A stretch of DNA of 33,009 nucleotides. It comes from Clostridia bacterium (lineage in GTDB: Bacteria; Bacillota; Clostridia; UBA1381). A program made the translations under genes and the position numbers. Positions 1-7,248 of the stretch are shown one piece after another (positions within the stretch are counted from its first letter, which is position 1; every line of letters starts with the position of its first letter). Location: positions 1 through 33,009 of the forward strand of contig CAADTH010000035.1 in assembly GCA_900751885.1 (NCBI GenBank), given 5' to 3'. A model generated the notes under the pieces. The model searched no databases. It worked only from the letters and a program-made list of their open reading frames with translations, and was not told the DNA's origin.

Positions 1-20
1 ATCGCTGCTGGAACAAATAT

Positions 21-96
21 TCCTCAATAGCTCAGTTGGCAGAGCATGCGGCTGTTAACCGCAGGGTCGTTGGTTCGAGCCCAACTTGAGGAGCCA
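21..96 (+). tRNA. tRNA-Asn (anticodon GTT)
   Basis: The acceptor stem pairs TCCTCAA (21-27) with TTGAGGA (86-92). G93 is the discriminator and CCA (94-96) is encoded. The anticodon stem TGCGG/CCGCA (47-51 and 59-63) encloses the 7-nt loop CTGTTAA, so the anticodon is GTT at 54-56 and reads Asn codons. The T arm contains GGTTCGAGCC. It is followed at once by an intrinsic terminator and then by decayed genes and a defence operon, the usual setting of a tRNA used as an integration site. Confidence 0.97.
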
Positions 97-104
97 GTTT
101 CATT

Positions 105-139
105 AATAGACGAACAGTTATATACTGTTCGTCTATTTT
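105..139 (+). terminator. Intrinsic terminator after tRNA-Asn
   Basis: A perfect 14-bp inverted repeat (105-118 with 124-137) closes a 5-nt loop and is followed by TTTA. It lies 8 nt after the encoded CCA, so it should end the tRNA transcript. Confidence 0.8.
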
Positions 140-239
140 ATTTAGCAATTCATTTATATGTTATCTGTTTTCTCCTTATACATGATAAAAATAGAAGATA
201 TTTGGCGGCGATAAAATCTTTTTTTGGCAGGAAAAGCCT

Positions 240-302
240 ATGAAACCGCATTTCCGTTGTATGCGATACGATCCTGAAACGGGTAAATTGGTGCCCAAGT
301 GA
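240..302 (+). CDS. Possible 20-residue ORF or gene remnant
   Basis: ATG at 240 opens a 20-codon frame starting MKPHFRCMRY and ending GKLVPK. A purine-rich GGCAGGAAAAG lies just upstream. It overlaps the next small frame at GTGA. I do not recognise it. Its size and its position among decaying genes make a gene fragment as likely as a real small protein. Confidence 0.25.
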   Translation: MKPHFRCMRYDPETGKLVPK

Positions 303-397
303 ACCAACAGGGTTATGAACAGTTGTATGAAGCAATGAAACAAAATGAGTCGTTTGACATTTCCACGCGTATTAGGTGGATAAGGCGTACTCAATAA
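299..397 (+). CDS. Possible 32-residue ORF or gene remnant
   Basis: A GTG at 299 overlaps the stop of the preceding 20-codon frame and opens a frame starting VNQQGYEQLYEAM and ending in RRTQ. Taken together, 240-397 could be one small gene broken by a frameshift. No family is recognised. Apart from these two frames, the stretch 140-420 holds nothing I can support. Confidence 0.25.
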   Translation: MNQQGYEQLYEAMKQNESFDISTRIRWIRRTQ

Positions 398-419
398 ATC
401 GGAATTTTGGGAGGGAAAT

Positions 420-929
420 ATGATACTTGAAACAGAGCGATTATATCTACGTGAGATGAATCAATATGATTTCAAATCTTTGTGTAAAATCTTACAAGAT
501 AAAGATACAATGTACGCATATGAGGGAGCATTCAGTGATGATGAAGTCTAAGAATGGCTCGATAGACAAATTTCCCGTTATCAAAAATGGAATTTTGGTT
601 TATGGGCAGTTATTCTAAAGGAAACCGATGAAATGATTGGGCAGTGCGGGCTTACAATGCAGACATGGAAAGATGAGAAGGTACTTGAAATAGGTTATCT
701 TTTTGAGCGATTATATTGGCATAAAGGGTATGCCACCGAAGCGGCAAAGGCGTGTAAAAAGTATGCGTTTGAAGTATTGAAGGCAGAGAAAGTTTGCTCT
801 ATCATCAGAGATACAAATATAGCATCTCAAAATGTAGCCATAAGAAACGGGATGACAATGGCAGGCACATGGATAAAGCATTACAAAGGTGTAGATATGC
901 CGCATTATCGTTATGTAGTTCAGCGCTGA
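420..929 (+). pseudogene. GNAT N-acetyltransferase, interrupted by one stop codon
   Basis: The frame starts at ATG 420 after the strong site GGGAGGG (410-416). It begins MILETERLYLREM, the typical first strand of RimJ/RimL-type acetyltransferases. It runs to 929 with one in-frame TAA at 549-551 (codon 44), between FSDDEV and EWLDRQ. A single C-to-T change in a CAA codon would explain it. Downstream, the acetyl-CoA-binding region is intact in the same frame: GYLFERLYWHKGYATEAAKA (motif A), then NVAIRNGMTMAGT near the C-terminus. Expected intact length is about 169 residues, normal for the family. The substrate is unknown. The lesion is recent or leaky, because no other damage is seen. Translation of the distal part could restart at ATG 633, giving 98 residues without the N-terminal strand. 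Confidence 0.85.
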
Positions 930-1027
930 CAATTCCAATTTATCGGGTTGATTTAGATATGCCTTATTGGTATAATACGTACTTCCCTTTTATCCGTTCT
1001 CAAGTATGAAAGAAAGAGGGATTTAAA

Positions 1028-1083
1028 ATGGCATTCAAAACTTTCAACTGACGGAGGCTTATGATGAAAGAGTGAAAGAATAA
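1028..1083 (+). pseudogene. Short frameshifted remnant, unknown gene
   Basis: ATG 1028 follows a GAGGG site and reads MAFKTFN then stops. A one-base shift at about 1046 lets the frame continue as QLTEAYDERVKE to TAA 1083. This suggests an 18-residue end of an old gene. The flanking stretch 930-1027 holds nothing recognisable. Confidence 0.25.
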
Positions 1084-1131
1084 TTATCTTTTATATACGT
1101 AGAGGTTTGGATATCATACTATGGTACTTTT

Positions 1132-1530
1132 TTATATGTCCCTCTGATTATTAGAGCTTATAGCCATTCTAAGCCTAAACCATTTTTCGTCGATATCGTA
1201 GTCAAGCAGCACATTATGCTTTTTTGCAAAGGCTTTTATACTCTGTGTGCCATATCCATGATTTTTCTTGTCGGTGACCGGAACGCCGTCCTCATTCGGG
1301 CTGATTTTTCCAGTATATGTATTGGCTATTTCAAAAACAAATTGTGCTTTGTCGGTGAAGGTGATTATAATTTTTCGCTGTGAAAAGTCCTTGATTTTTT
1401 TACAAGCATTGATCGCATTTTCAAGCGCGTTTGCGATTACAATACACAGCTCCTTTTACGCTGTCCTCAATCCAAAAATAAATAGTATCGGCAGTGTTTG
1501 GTTTTATACGGATATCATATTTTATTTGCT
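1132..1530 (-). pseudogene. AgrC/VirS-like GHKL sensor histidine kinase, C-terminal remnant
   Basis: Read on the minus strand, this stretch carries the ATP-binding domain of an AgrC-type kinase. ELCIVIANALENAINACKKI is the N box (about 1396-1455), and NHGYGTQSIKAFAKKH is the G box (about 1210-1257). The frame closes at 1132-1134. Upstream coding (YDIRIKPNTADTIYFWIED, toward 1520) is in another frame; removing one G near 1452 rejoins the two parts. The N-terminal membrane sensor and the dimerisation helix are gone, and no response regulator is next to it. It is a dead fragment of a peptide-sensing (quorum type) system, probably left by earlier insertions next to the tRNA. Confidence 0.8.
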
Positions 1531-1557
1531 AGAATCCAATCCTTAAAATACTTTCGC

Positions 1558-1586
1558 TTGAAGGATAATACAATTTATGATAAAAT
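1558..1586 (+). promoter_or_regulatory. Predicted promoter of the type III operon
   Basis: TTGAAG (1558-1563) and TAAAAT (1581-1586) are separated by 17 nt, matching a sigma-A promoter. It lies about 40 nt ahead of the cas6 start and is the only good candidate between the kinase remnant and the operon. No CRISPR repeats are present here. Confidence 0.5.
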
Positions 1587-1624
1587 AATACAAATAGTTT
1601 GTAATTGAGAGGTTAAATAGGAGT

Positions 1625-2506
1625 ATGATGGTTAAAAAGGAAGGGTTCTGTTTTAAATATTTACCTATCCGGTTTTCAATGAGCGCAAAGGAAGAGGCAA
1701 TCCTGCCTGCATATCTCGGTTCTGCACTTCGCGGTGCGATTGGACAGCTTCTCAGAAAAGATGCAGACACCTGCCATTATCTGTACGATAACCGCCGGCT
1801 GGACAAAAAGCGGAAAGAGGTTCTCAATCCCTATATCATCATTCCGCCTGGTATTGGACAAACAGCATTTGGCGCAAATGATGTTCTGAATTTTGACTTG
1901 CTCTTTTTGGGCAAAGGCGCGGAATATGCCCAACATGTCATCGATGCACTGGGCGAGCAGGGTGGGCTTTGTCTTGGAGTACGTAGAAATCGATTTGTTT
2001 TTGATAAGGCAGTACATAAACCAGATCAAAGAATCATCTGGAAGGATGCAGTGCTTCACCCAACCGCAATGCGAAGTATCCCTTTGGCGTATCGGACATT
2101 GGATGACGTACAGCGTGCAGAGATTCAATTTAAGACGCCGCTTCGGATGCGCCGTAACAATGAATTGCTTCAGACAGTAGATTTTCCGTCGATTATCCGA
2201 AATATCACCAATCGAATCAAATCGCTTACAGCGCGCTATGGGGGATGGGTAGACGAGGAAGAAATCGAGCATGTCCAGCGGCTGGCTTCAGAAGTTCGTA
2301 CTGCAGAGCAAGATATCGGTCTGGTCAATTTGGACCGATACTCCAGCAGGACCGATGAAAAGATGTATTTTGGCGGACTGATGGGCACGATGGCATTCGA
2401 AGGAGACTTATCGGCGTTCGTCCCGTGGCTGTATGCGGCGCAGGTATTGCATATCGGAGGAAACACGACGTTTGGCATGGGACAGATCGAGGTTGAATTT
2501 ATATAA
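1625..2506 (+). CDS. cas6: Cas6-family crRNA-processing endoribonuclease
   Basis: A 293-residue RAMP-fold protein. Near the N-terminus PAYLGSALRGAIG (28-40) matches the conserved first block of the Cas6 family that accompanies many type III systems. The C-terminus has the RAMP glycine-rich loop GGNTTFGMG (278-286), followed by a short strand. Known role of the family: cutting the long CRISPR transcript within its repeats to give crRNAs. Only one cysteine remains (C50) in the region where many relatives have a Cys cluster. The start could also be ATG 1628, which is better spaced from AGGAG (1619-1623). It is the first gene of the operon, 24 nt before the nuclease gene. No CRISPR array lies in the window, so its substrate must come from elsewhere, or the protein has another job. 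The catalytic residue cannot be assigned by eye. Confidence 0.85.
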   Translation: MMVKKEGFCFKYLPIRFSMSAKEEAILPAYLGSALRGAIGQLLRKDADTCHYLYDNRRLDKKRKEVLNPYIIIPPGIGQTAFGANDVLNFDLLFLGKGAEYAQHVIDALGEQGGLCLGVRRNRFVFDKAVHKPDQRIIWKDAVLHPTAMRSIPLAYRTLDDVQRAEIQFKTPLRMRRNNELLQTVDFPSIIRNITNRIKSLTARYGGWVDEEEIEHVQRLASEVRTAEQDIGLVNLDRYSSRTDEKMYFGGLMGTMAFEGDLSAFVPWLYAAQVLHIGGNTTFGMGQIEVEFI

Positions 2507-2530
2507 TATGAAGGAAGAGGAGGTTATGGT

Positions 2531-3499
2531 ATGAGTGAAAAGACTACAGCAGAAAAACAGGAAGGCAACGAAGAAGCGAAAGACCAAACGATAAAAGCAA
2601 TCGACGCGATTATCACCAATTATCTTCAGAATGAGGAGGCGTTGGTCAAGCAATTGTTTTTTGAAACATCTCACGGCACAGCGCTTGGTAGCTTTCGAGA
2701 AGAGGTTTGGAAAGGAATGTTTGAGCAGATTATCCCCAAAAAATTTATGATTGAACAGTCGGTGTTTATCATTGATTCTTATGGAAACATTTCAAGGGAA
2801 GTAGACTTGGCTATTTTTGACGAGACATACACGCCGTATATTTTCCGATATGGCAAATTAAAATTCATACCGATTGAAGCGGTCGCGGTAGCAATCGAAT
2901 GCAAAAGCTTATCCATGGACAAAGAGAGCCTTGAAGAATGGGTAGAGCGTATTGAGCTTCTTAAAACATCCCGGGATTCTTATGTCAGAATGGTCTCTGA
3001 AGTGTATATCGGCTCACACTCTGATCCTACAAGGCTCCCGACACAGACATCAACCCGACCAATGCGGATTTTATGCTGTTTAAATAATCAATGTAAGGAT
3101 TACTGCCAAAATGATTTTGACGTTGTGATAAGAGCAAACAAAGAAAAAGGTTTAAGTATAGAAATAGATAAAAATAAAAAGAATCTATATTCTTGGTATC
3201 TATCCTTGAATCATGCAGATGGAACAAAAGAGAATCATGCGTATTGTCTTGAAAATATAGACGAAAAGGATACCAAGAAAATAAAAAATATCAAGAAACT
3301 GCAAGAGGTAAGTTTGAAAAACTATGAGGTTCAAGGGAAAGACGGAAACTTGGTCTCCCTCTTGACATTCAATCTTCAGCTCAATCAAATCCTGATGATG
3401 ATAAACAATCCGATGCTGTTCCCACATAGGGCATACGCTGAGATGTTCAATAACGTTGCGGAAAAAATTGCGGAAGAGGAGAAGAAAAATGGAAAATGA
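2531..3499 (+). CDS. PD-(D/E)XK-like nuclease (DUF6602-like) embedded in the cas operon
   Basis: A soluble protein of 322 residues. After a charged N-terminus (1-20) and a helix, the core carries SFREEVW (54-60, first acidic residue E57), REVDLAIFD (89-97, D92) and AVAIECKS (119-126, E123-C-K125). This order of E, D and ExK is the active-site pattern of restriction-endonuclease-like folds, and the whole block resembles DUF6602 proteins. A small Cys cluster follows (CCLNNQC, then CQ). The C-terminal third is helical. ATG 2531 is placed 7 nt after GGAGG. The 3' end overlaps cas10 by 11 bp, so it is translationally coupled to it. No CARF or other cyclic-nucleotide-sensing domain is visible. I infer a DNA- or RNA-cutting effector of the type III complex, possibly replacing the absent HD domain of Cas10. 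The family assignment is by eye, and the function is unproven. Confidence 0.75.
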   Translation: MSEKTTAEKQEGNEEAKDQTIKAIDAIITNYLQNEEALVKQLFFETSHGTALGSFREEVWKGMFEQIIPKKFMIEQSVFIIDSYGNISREVDLAIFDETYTPYIFRYGKLKFIPIEAVAVAIECKSLSMDKESLEEWVERIELLKTSRDSYVRMVSEVYIGSHSDPTRLPTQTSTRPMRILCCLNNQCKDYCQNDFDVVIRANKEKGLSIEIDKNKKNLYSWYLSLNHADGTKENHAYCLENIDEKDTKKIKNIKKLQEVSLKNYEVQGKDGNLVSLLTFNLQLNQILMMINNPMLFPHRAYAEMFNNVAEKIAEEEKKNGK

Positions 3500-5600
3500 G
3501 AAACAAGACTACATTGTAGCGCTGTCAATCGACAAGGTACAGACCCTATTGTATGAGGTCATCCATTCGCATGTGCAGGAAAAGCAAAAAGAAACCCACA
3601 CACTGCGGCAGATAAAACAAGCGTCCCACGAAATATCGAATGGATTTTTTGGTGAAGTCAAGGAAGCCTTTGAGGACATGAAAAACTATGATGTTTTGTT
3701 ACAATGCTCAGGTGTTGTGATTTTTCGATATCATGCCATGGAAGCAGAGCTTGACCGGCGGCTCAATCAACTATTTTTCAAGTATTATACAGCGTCTCAA
3801 GGGCAAAAGCTGCTCAAATACACCTATTTTAAAGAGAAACCTAGTGAGATAGAGAATATTCAAACGGCAAAACAGAATCTAAAATGTTCGAAATGCACTG
3901 CCAAAATCATTGAACAAAACAAAGAACATCTGTTTTCATTTCAGAAAGTATGCACCGACGCAGAGCAAGATAGCAGCCCAGACGATGATTTGAGTCTATT
4001 CGTAGAGGGCATGAATGACCTGTATCCCTACGAAAAAGACAGCAAAGCACCTCCCTATGAGGACAACCACTTTCCCGTCGCCATCATAAAGGCGGATTTG
4101 AGCGGCATGGGGGATATGTTTAGCAAAACTAGGGAGTATGATGTGTATCAACAAATCAGCGCCATTTTAAATCAGTATATTTCGCTGAAGGGACTGCACA
4201 GCATAGCACAAAATCAAGATGCAAGGAAAGAAAAGCAGGATGCGTGGATTTTCCCGTTTTATGCCGCAGGCGATGACATTTTCTTTGCGGTAGCCGTAAC
4301 CAACCTATTTCGGGGAATCGATGTGTGCAGGAATCTGATTGCCACCATCAATGAAAAACTCCATGAAAAAGGGATAAATCAAGCCCTTAGCGTGGATATC
4401 GGCGTGGCAATCACATTTAACAGAGAGCCAATACGGTATTACATTGAGCAGGTGGAACAGCAGCTAGCAAAAGCCAAGCAGGCACAGTGCCCAGAAGAGT
4501 TGAAAGCCTATTTACAGGCGAAGATAGGTGTGAACAATCAGATATTTTTTGACGTTGACTACAGTAAGATAAAAGAGGAAAAGCAAAAGACAAAAGGGCA
4601 TAAAGGGCGTTGTGACTGTTCTTCCTGTGAGAAGAAAAAAGCAATAAACAGAGCCTTAAACAGCAATCCCATCTGGTGCTTTTTCAAAAAAGATATCAAC
4701 GAGCTATGGACACTGAACGCTGATAAAAAGCTGCGGCAAGAGCTATGCAGTACGAGCTTTTTGTATTCTCTTCTGGAAAACCTGTCCTCTATCCGCTTAC
4801 AAAAGAACAGCGGTTGCAAGAAATATCTGGAGTATATGAATGTCCTTCTTTATAGCCTTAGATTAAAACATCTCGACAATCCTCAATTGAGGGAAAAAGA
4901 ACTATTTATTAAGGGAAGAATCATAAACCAGCTCTATATTAAGGAAGAGGGTATCGGAGATGTGCTGACATTGAATCCAAAGTCGAAGGACCGTTTGGAA
5001 AATTATATCCGTCTTTTGATTCTGCTCACAGATTCCCGTTTCCATATTCCGAAGAAAGAAAATGACACGATAAAATATGACGAGACAGATACAAAGAATA
5101 TGCACAAACTTTTATTAAAAAAACCTGTAGATTATCTATATGATAAGCTCAGAAACTATGATAGAAATCTGATTGATACAATTATTGTGAGAGATACTTA
5201 CAAAGTAAGTGAAAATAGAAAAAAGTCTATTTATGTTCCATATTATAAACGGGTGAATATAGAAAAATCCATGTTCTTCAGGATCAGGAACACAGATAAA
5301 GTCTCTGTTGAGAAAGCGGCTAGTATGATTAAATTGAAAAACCCGGATGATATTGGAGAAATTATTAATAAGAATAAGTCTAGGGGAGAGGAGCAAAAAG
5401 CTCCATACCATCTGTATTTTGATGAAGAGGAGTTTAAAAGACAAGCAAACGCAAGAAACACATGGGATGCAACAGTTATCGATTCGCTCATGCTGTTATA
5501 TGAATACAATGAGATGGACATTACACTGAAGGGTATCAACAATACACGGAAAGGCAATCAGAAAAAAGGAGCAAAAATATGCAAGAAACAATCAAGATAA
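3489..5600 (+). CDS. cas10: Cas10 (Csm1-like) large subunit, no HD domain
   Basis: A protein of 703 residues from ATG 3489, placed 7 nt after GAAGAGGAG. The first palm-like domain begins at residue 7 (YIVALSIDKVQ), with a degenerate CSGVVIF at 73-79. Cysteines C133/C136 and C375/C377/C380 suggest zinc binding. The second palm carries KADLSGMGDMF (201-211, D203) and AAGDDIFFAV (259-268, D262-D263), followed by SVDIGVAITF. These are the metal ligands of the Cas10 cyclase, here AGDD in place of the usual GGDD. Known role: the large subunit detects target RNA in the crRNA complex and makes cyclic oligoadenylate. The N-terminal HD nuclease domain found in many Cas10 proteins is absent, because palm 1 starts at the very N-terminus. 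The C-terminal helical domain is long. The gene overlaps both neighbours (11 bp and 22 bp). Confidence 0.9.
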   Translation: MENEKQDYIVALSIDKVQTLLYEVIHSHVQEKQKETHTLRQIKQASHEISNGFFGEVKEAFEDMKNYDVLLQCSGVVIFRYHAMEAELDRRLNQLFFKYYTASQGQKLLKYTYFKEKPSEIENIQTAKQNLKCSKCTAKIIEQNKEHLFSFQKVCTDAEQDSSPDDDLSLFVEGMNDLYPYEKDSKAPPYEDNHFPVAIIKADLSGMGDMFSKTREYDVYQQISAILNQYISLKGLHSIAQNQDARKEKQDAWIFPFYAAGDDIFFAVAVTNLFRGIDVCRNLIATINEKLHEKGINQALSVDIGVAITFNREPIRYYIEQVEQQLAKAKQAQCPEELKAYLQAKIGVNNQIFFDVDYSKIKEEKQKTKGHKGRCDCSSCEKKKAINRALNSNPIWCFFKKDINELWTLNADKKLRQELCSTSFLYSLLENLSSIRLQKNSGCKKYLEYMNVLLYSLRLKHLDNPQLREKELFIKGRIINQLYIKEEGIGDVLTLNPKSKDRLENYIRLLILLTDSRFHIPKKENDTIKYDETDTKNMHKLLLKKPVDYLYDKLRNYDRNLIDTIIVRDTYKVSENRKKSIYVPYYKRVNIEKSMFFRIRNTDKVSVEKAASMIKLKNPDDIGEIINKNKSRGEEQKAPYHLYFDEEEFKRQANARNTWDATVIDSLMLLYEYNEMDITLKGINNTRKGNQKKGAKICKKQSR

Positions 5601-6274
5601 AAATAAAAACATTGTCCAATCTAATGATAGGCGGCGCCCCTGCGCCCTTTGAAATCGGCGGAGTAGACCAGTATACCGCCACGACCTATGATGGCTTCCC
5701 ATATATCCCTGCTTCCACCTTAAAGGGAGCGCTTCGCGCAATGGTCCGTGAGGACAAAGGAGAAGATGCAAAGGCAATCGCAAAGTTATATGGTGCGTAT
5801 CTAAACAGTGAAAAAGAGAAGCACTGGGAAGAAATAGAGAAGAAGTATGATGAGGAGGCACAAGAAAGGATAAGGGATCGCTATAACAAACCCGGCGAAG
5901 CAGAGTTTTTGTTCGGAATAGAGGGCTTCAATCACTCCCCTAAAATCATAGTCAATGACTTGTATCTGTGTGAAACGTTTCATGACAAGTCAAAGTGCTT
6001 TTCGATTGACGCAAAGACCTCCATACAAAAGAGCGACAATGCTGTAGTGTCCAACCCACGAACCTATAAGGCGGCACGAGGGGGACTCGTTTTTGAGGGC
6101 GAGCTGCTGTTTTATAAAATGGAGCAGTTGGGCGAACATGCGTTAGAGCAGTGCAAGGAGTATATCATAAAAACGCTTGAACAATTCAACGACGGAATCT
6201 ACCGCCTTGGAAACTCCAAAAGCCGCGGCTATGGCAAAATCGAGGTGATAATCAAAGATAGTGAGGTGGTGTGA
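5579..6274 (+). CDS. csm3: Csm3-like RAMP protein (Cas7 backbone subunit)
   Basis: A 231-residue RAMP protein. EIGGVDQ (25-31) followed by FPYIPASTLKGALR (40-53) is the typical Csm3 N-terminal block. D30 lies where Csm3 proteins carry the aspartate that cuts target RNA every six bases. The glycine-rich loop GNSKSRGYG (211-219) closes the fold. Known role: several copies form the crRNA-binding backbone of Csm complexes. It is the only clear Cas7 of this length in the operon, and it overlaps cas10 by 22 bp and csm4 by 4 bp (GTGA). The retained D30 predicts an active target-RNA nuclease. A Cmr4-like subunit is the alternative reading, since the two families are related. Confidence 0.88.
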   Translation: MQETIKIKIKTLSNLMIGGAPAPFEIGGVDQYTATTYDGFPYIPASTLKGALRAMVREDKGEDAKAIAKLYGAYLNSEKEKHWEEIEKKYDEEAQERIRDRYNKPGEAEFLFGIEGFNHSPKIIVNDLYLCETFHDKSKCFSIDAKTSIQKSDNAVVSNPRTYKAARGGLVFEGELLFYKMEQLGEHALEQCKEYIIKTLEQFNDGIYRLGNSKSRGYGKIEVIIKDSEVV

Positions 6275-7248
6275 TTTTGGAAACCTATCTGATTTCATTG
6301 ACATCCACCGGAACACTCACGCAGCTTCCCGACTCTCAAAAGCTGTTCGGCGCGCTTGTTTACCTGTTTTCAGACGAGTATGGCAAAGACAAAGCAGACA
6401 AATTTGTACAGGATGTTCGAAATAAAACCCTGTATTTATCGCTGTCGAATGTACTGCCAGAAGGATATATCCCCACCCCTGTAGACTATCTGGTAGACAA
6501 ATTGCATGATATTTATAAGAATAAAGAGCTGGACTTCAAGAAAGCGCGAAGCCATATCAAGCAAAGAAATTACATATCATATTCATCACTTTTGGACATA
6601 CTGAAGCATCCATTGAATGCTGAAAAAACAGATCAGTATGTGAAGATAACCCAGAGACAGCAAATGCGCGCGTCGATCGAAAGCGCCAGATGGGACATTG
6701 CAGGACTTGACAGCAATTTATACTCTGTCCCTTATTTGGTGCCGCTGGAATTTAACAAAGAGCATCCGCAGGGCAGGGTTATGACGAGGTTTCAGTTTTA
6801 TCTAAAGGCGGATGAGAACGCGTTAGACAGTGGCATTTGTGCGCTGATTGAAAAAGCCGTGTCTTCCAATCGGACCATCATGTTAGGGAAAAGAGCGTCC
6901 CAGGGACTGAATGTATTTCAATTTACCGAGATAGAAAAGTGCAGGATAGACAGCAATTCCAAAAATCTATTTCTAAATATGGGAATGCTTTTGCCTGATC
7001 AGATTAATTATAAGGAATCAACATTAAAGCTGTTTACCTCCGAGCGCAGACCATTTGAAATGACAGGCGGATGGGACAGCGGTTTTCAAAGACAGTACAT
7101 CAGCTTTATCGAGGAGGGCAGCGTGATTTCAAGCTCAGAACCAACAAAAGCCGGCAAGTCTATACAGTCCCCTTTTGACACAGATAATATTGTGTTCGGC
7201 AATGCGTTTTTGTATCCGATGCCGGCAGAAGGGAGGTGCAGGGCATGA
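6271..7248 (+). CDS. csm4: Csm4-like RAMP protein (Cas5 subunit)
   Basis: A 325-residue protein from a GTG start at 6271 that overlaps the csm3 stop as GTGA. LTQLPDSQKLFGALVYLF (16-33) is the Csm4 signature region, with LFGAL at 25-29. LGKRASQGLN (205-214) is a degenerate glycine-rich loop. In Csm complexes this subunit caps the backbone, holds the 5' crRNA handle and contacts Cas10. The gene order (cas10, csm3, csm4, csm5) matches subtype III-A. It overlaps csm5 by 4 bp (ATGA). Nothing appears broken. Confidence 0.82.
   Translation: MILETYLISLTSTGTLTQLPDSQKLFGALVYLFSDEYGKDKADKFVQDVRNKTLYLSLSNVLPEGYIPTPVDYLVDKLHDIYKNKELDFKKARSHIKQRNYISYSSLLDILKHPLNAEKTDQYVKITQRQQMRASIESARWDIAGLDSNLYSVPYLVPLEFNKEHPQGRVMTRFQFYLKADENALDSGICALIEKAVSSNRTIMLGKRASQGLNVFQFTEIEKCRIDSNSKNLFLNMGMLLPDQINYKESTLKLFTSERRPFEMTGGWDSGFQRQYISFIEEGSVISSSEPTKAGKSIQSPFDTDNIVFGNAFLYPMPAEGRCRA

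Noticed and set aside
60..96. Possible attachment-site duplication of the tRNA-Asn 3' end
   Set aside because: No second copy of the T arm and acceptor sequence was found in the window, and no integrase gene is present.
1268..1546. 92-codon plus-strand frame
   Set aside because: It is antisense to the GHKL kinase remnant, whose conserved boxes are readable on the minus strand.
1540..1624. Possible CRISPR leader or repeats before cas6
   Set aside because: The short A+T-rich similarities (AATAATACAA-like) are not direct repeats of constant length with spacers.
1676..2272. 198-codon minus-strand frame inside cas6
   Set aside because: It opposes a gene with recognisable RAMP motifs and has no start signals.
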